The notes under the pieces are model-generated. The model was not told the DNA's origin, ran no database searches, and worked only from the letters and a program-made list of their open reading frames with translations. 6,087 nt of DNA from the NCBI GenBank assembly GCA_964562575.1, contig CAZLTY010000227.1:1-6087 (forward strand), given 5' to 3'. This stretch comes from SG8-4 sp964562575 (GTDB taxonomy: Bacteria > Planctomycetota > Phycisphaerae > Sedimentisphaerales > Anaerobacaceae). Positions 5,212 through 6,087 of this stretch are shown one piece after another (the stretch's first letter is position 1; each line of letters begins with the position of its first letter). The position numbers and the translations under genes are program-made.

Positions 5212-6087
5212 GTGCTCACGGTTTCGTCTGTGGCTGTTGTTATAGCTTACGGGGCGCTGCTTTCGTTTGTCGCCGTGCGCGCACGGACTGCCCGCGAGTT
5301 CTCGGAGTTCTCACTGGCAAAGCGGACGCTGCCGTTGGCGTTGGTCTTCGGCAGCCTGGCGGCCACCTATGTGGGCCCTGCCTTTTCGAGCGGCTTTGTC
5401 GGCAAGGGTTTCACGAGCGGCTGGCTCTTTCTCGGAATAGGTCTGGCGTACTCGGCTCAGAACATCCTGGTCGGCCTGTTCGTTGCCCCCCGTCTGCGGC
5501 GGTTGAAGGGATGTCACACATTAGGCGACGCCATCGGCCAGAAATACGACCGGAAGTGCCAGGTCCTGGCTGGCGTCATATCGGTTGGCCTGTGCGCGGG
5601 CCTTGCCGCGGTCGTGGCCAAACCCGGCGGCGACGTGCTTACGAGCATATTCGGCCTGCCTCACTGGTCGAGCGTGATAATTGTAGTTGGAATCACCGCT
5701 CTGTACACAACGTTCGGGGGATTGAGAGCCAGTGTTATAACCGACGCCTTTCAATTCTCCGCCTTCGCGATATTGTTGCCGATCACACTTCTTTGGATAC
5801 TGTGTTTCCACTTCAACGGTGGGGCTGGAGCTTTTACCGAGCAGGCTTCACTTGCAACCAACGAGGGGATCGCAGCGACGCCCGTGATAGAGATAGTAGC
5901 TTTATTGGTGGCGTTTTTGTTGGGCGAGACGCTCATACCGCCCTATGCAAACCGGGCTCTGGCGTCCAAGACGACGCGGATCTCGCGAAACGGATTCGTA
6001 TTGGCCGGGTGTTTCAGCGTGGCCTGGTTCGCTGTGATGGTGGCACTGGGAATCGTGGCGCGTGACGTAATCACCCTGCCGCAGATA
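5212..6087 (+). CDS. Sodium:solute symporter family protein, N-terminal part (runs off right edge)
   Basis: The frame is open from the GTG at 5212 through the window end, 292 codons; family members usually have 450-600 residues, so roughly half is present. It is an inner-membrane transporter of the SSS family, importing a solute with Na+. Hydrophobic segments occur at about residues 4-24, 40-62, 70-93, 117-137, 152-167, 179-200, 225-240 and 262-283. The family signature is visible at 163-183 (ALYTTFGGLRASVITDAFQF). The loop at 25-42 (ARTAREFSEFSLAKRTLP) corresponds to the usual 'FFLAGRSLP' segment, and PPYANRALASKTTRISRNG (243-261) to the conserved R-x-L-A-A-K region. The substrate cannot be told; sugars, amino acids, proline and pantothenate are all transported in the family. 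It lies after repeat C, 154 bases behind the ThrRS-editing-like gene. Confidence 0.88.
   Translation, partial: MLTVSSVAVVIAYGALLSFVAVRARTAREFSEFSLAKRTLPLALVFGSLAATYVGPAFSSGFVGKGFTSGWLFLGIGLAYSAQNILVGLFVAPRLRRLKGCHTLGDAIGQKYDRKCQVLAGVISVGLCAGLAAVVAKPGGDVLTSIFGLPHWSSVIIVVGITALYTTFGGLRASVITDAFQFSAFAILLPITLLWILCFHFNGGAGAFTEQASLATNEGIAATPVIEIVALLVAFLLGETLIPPYANRALASKTTRISRNGFVLAGCFSVAWFAVMVALGIVARDVITLPQI

Noticed and set aside
4931..5245. Plus-strand frame of 104 codons across repeat C
   Set aside because: It overlaps the end of the editing-like gene, and its C-terminal part is the translated hairpin repeat (Lys/Gly-rich then Phe/Leu-rich), as expected by chance.
5511..6065. Plus-strand frame of 184 codons
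   Set aside because: It lies inside the symporter gene in another frame; the symporter frame has clear membrane segments and the SSS signature.

Overview
The window most likely comes from a Planctomycetota genome of the Phycisphaerae/Sedimentisphaerales type. This is inferred from protein style: a secreted GLUG-repeat protein with the 'GxGTxxDPYLVSTAEQ ... ADIDLSG' entry segment, a beta-propeller remnant with 'WQDDRNGNWNIFGYNLATRQ', and an ECF-like sigma factor. No database search was possible. No tRNA, rRNA, CRISPR array or transposase gene was found.

Left part (1-1076, minus strand). A GLUG-repeat exported protein starts at 923, reads leftward and is cut by the window edge. It has a signal peptide, a good Shine-Dalgarno, a near-consensus sigma70-type promoter at 1076-1048, and a long leader carrying a hairpin.

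Decayed middle (1077-2454, plus strand). Fragments of surface-protein genes are butted together. A start-less beta-propeller piece (1239-1409) runs into the C-terminal part of a second GLUG protein (open from 1396 to 2199). An in-frame TAA interrupts that reading frame, which then continues for 84 codons to 2454. I read this as pseudogene debris or a recombination scar.

Right part (2618-6087, plus strand). A promoter and structured leader precede an ECF-like sigma factor gene. It is followed by a short unrecognised gene, a protein whose first ~130 residues resemble the archaeal threonyl-tRNA synthetase editing domain, and a sodium:solute symporter cut by the right edge. All are co-directional, so they may form an operon, though the gaps are 107-164 bases. 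Every one of the three gaps is filled by a long, imperfect inverted-repeat element. The first two are clearly related to each other, and their similarity runs up to the ribosome binding site and start codon of the next gene. The third has a different GCAAAGG-type sequence.

The most unusual points are the orphan ThrRS-editing-like protein next to a sigma factor and a symporter, the serial occupation of intergenic gaps by repeats (one also supplies the end of a coding sequence), and the broken propeller/GLUG region.
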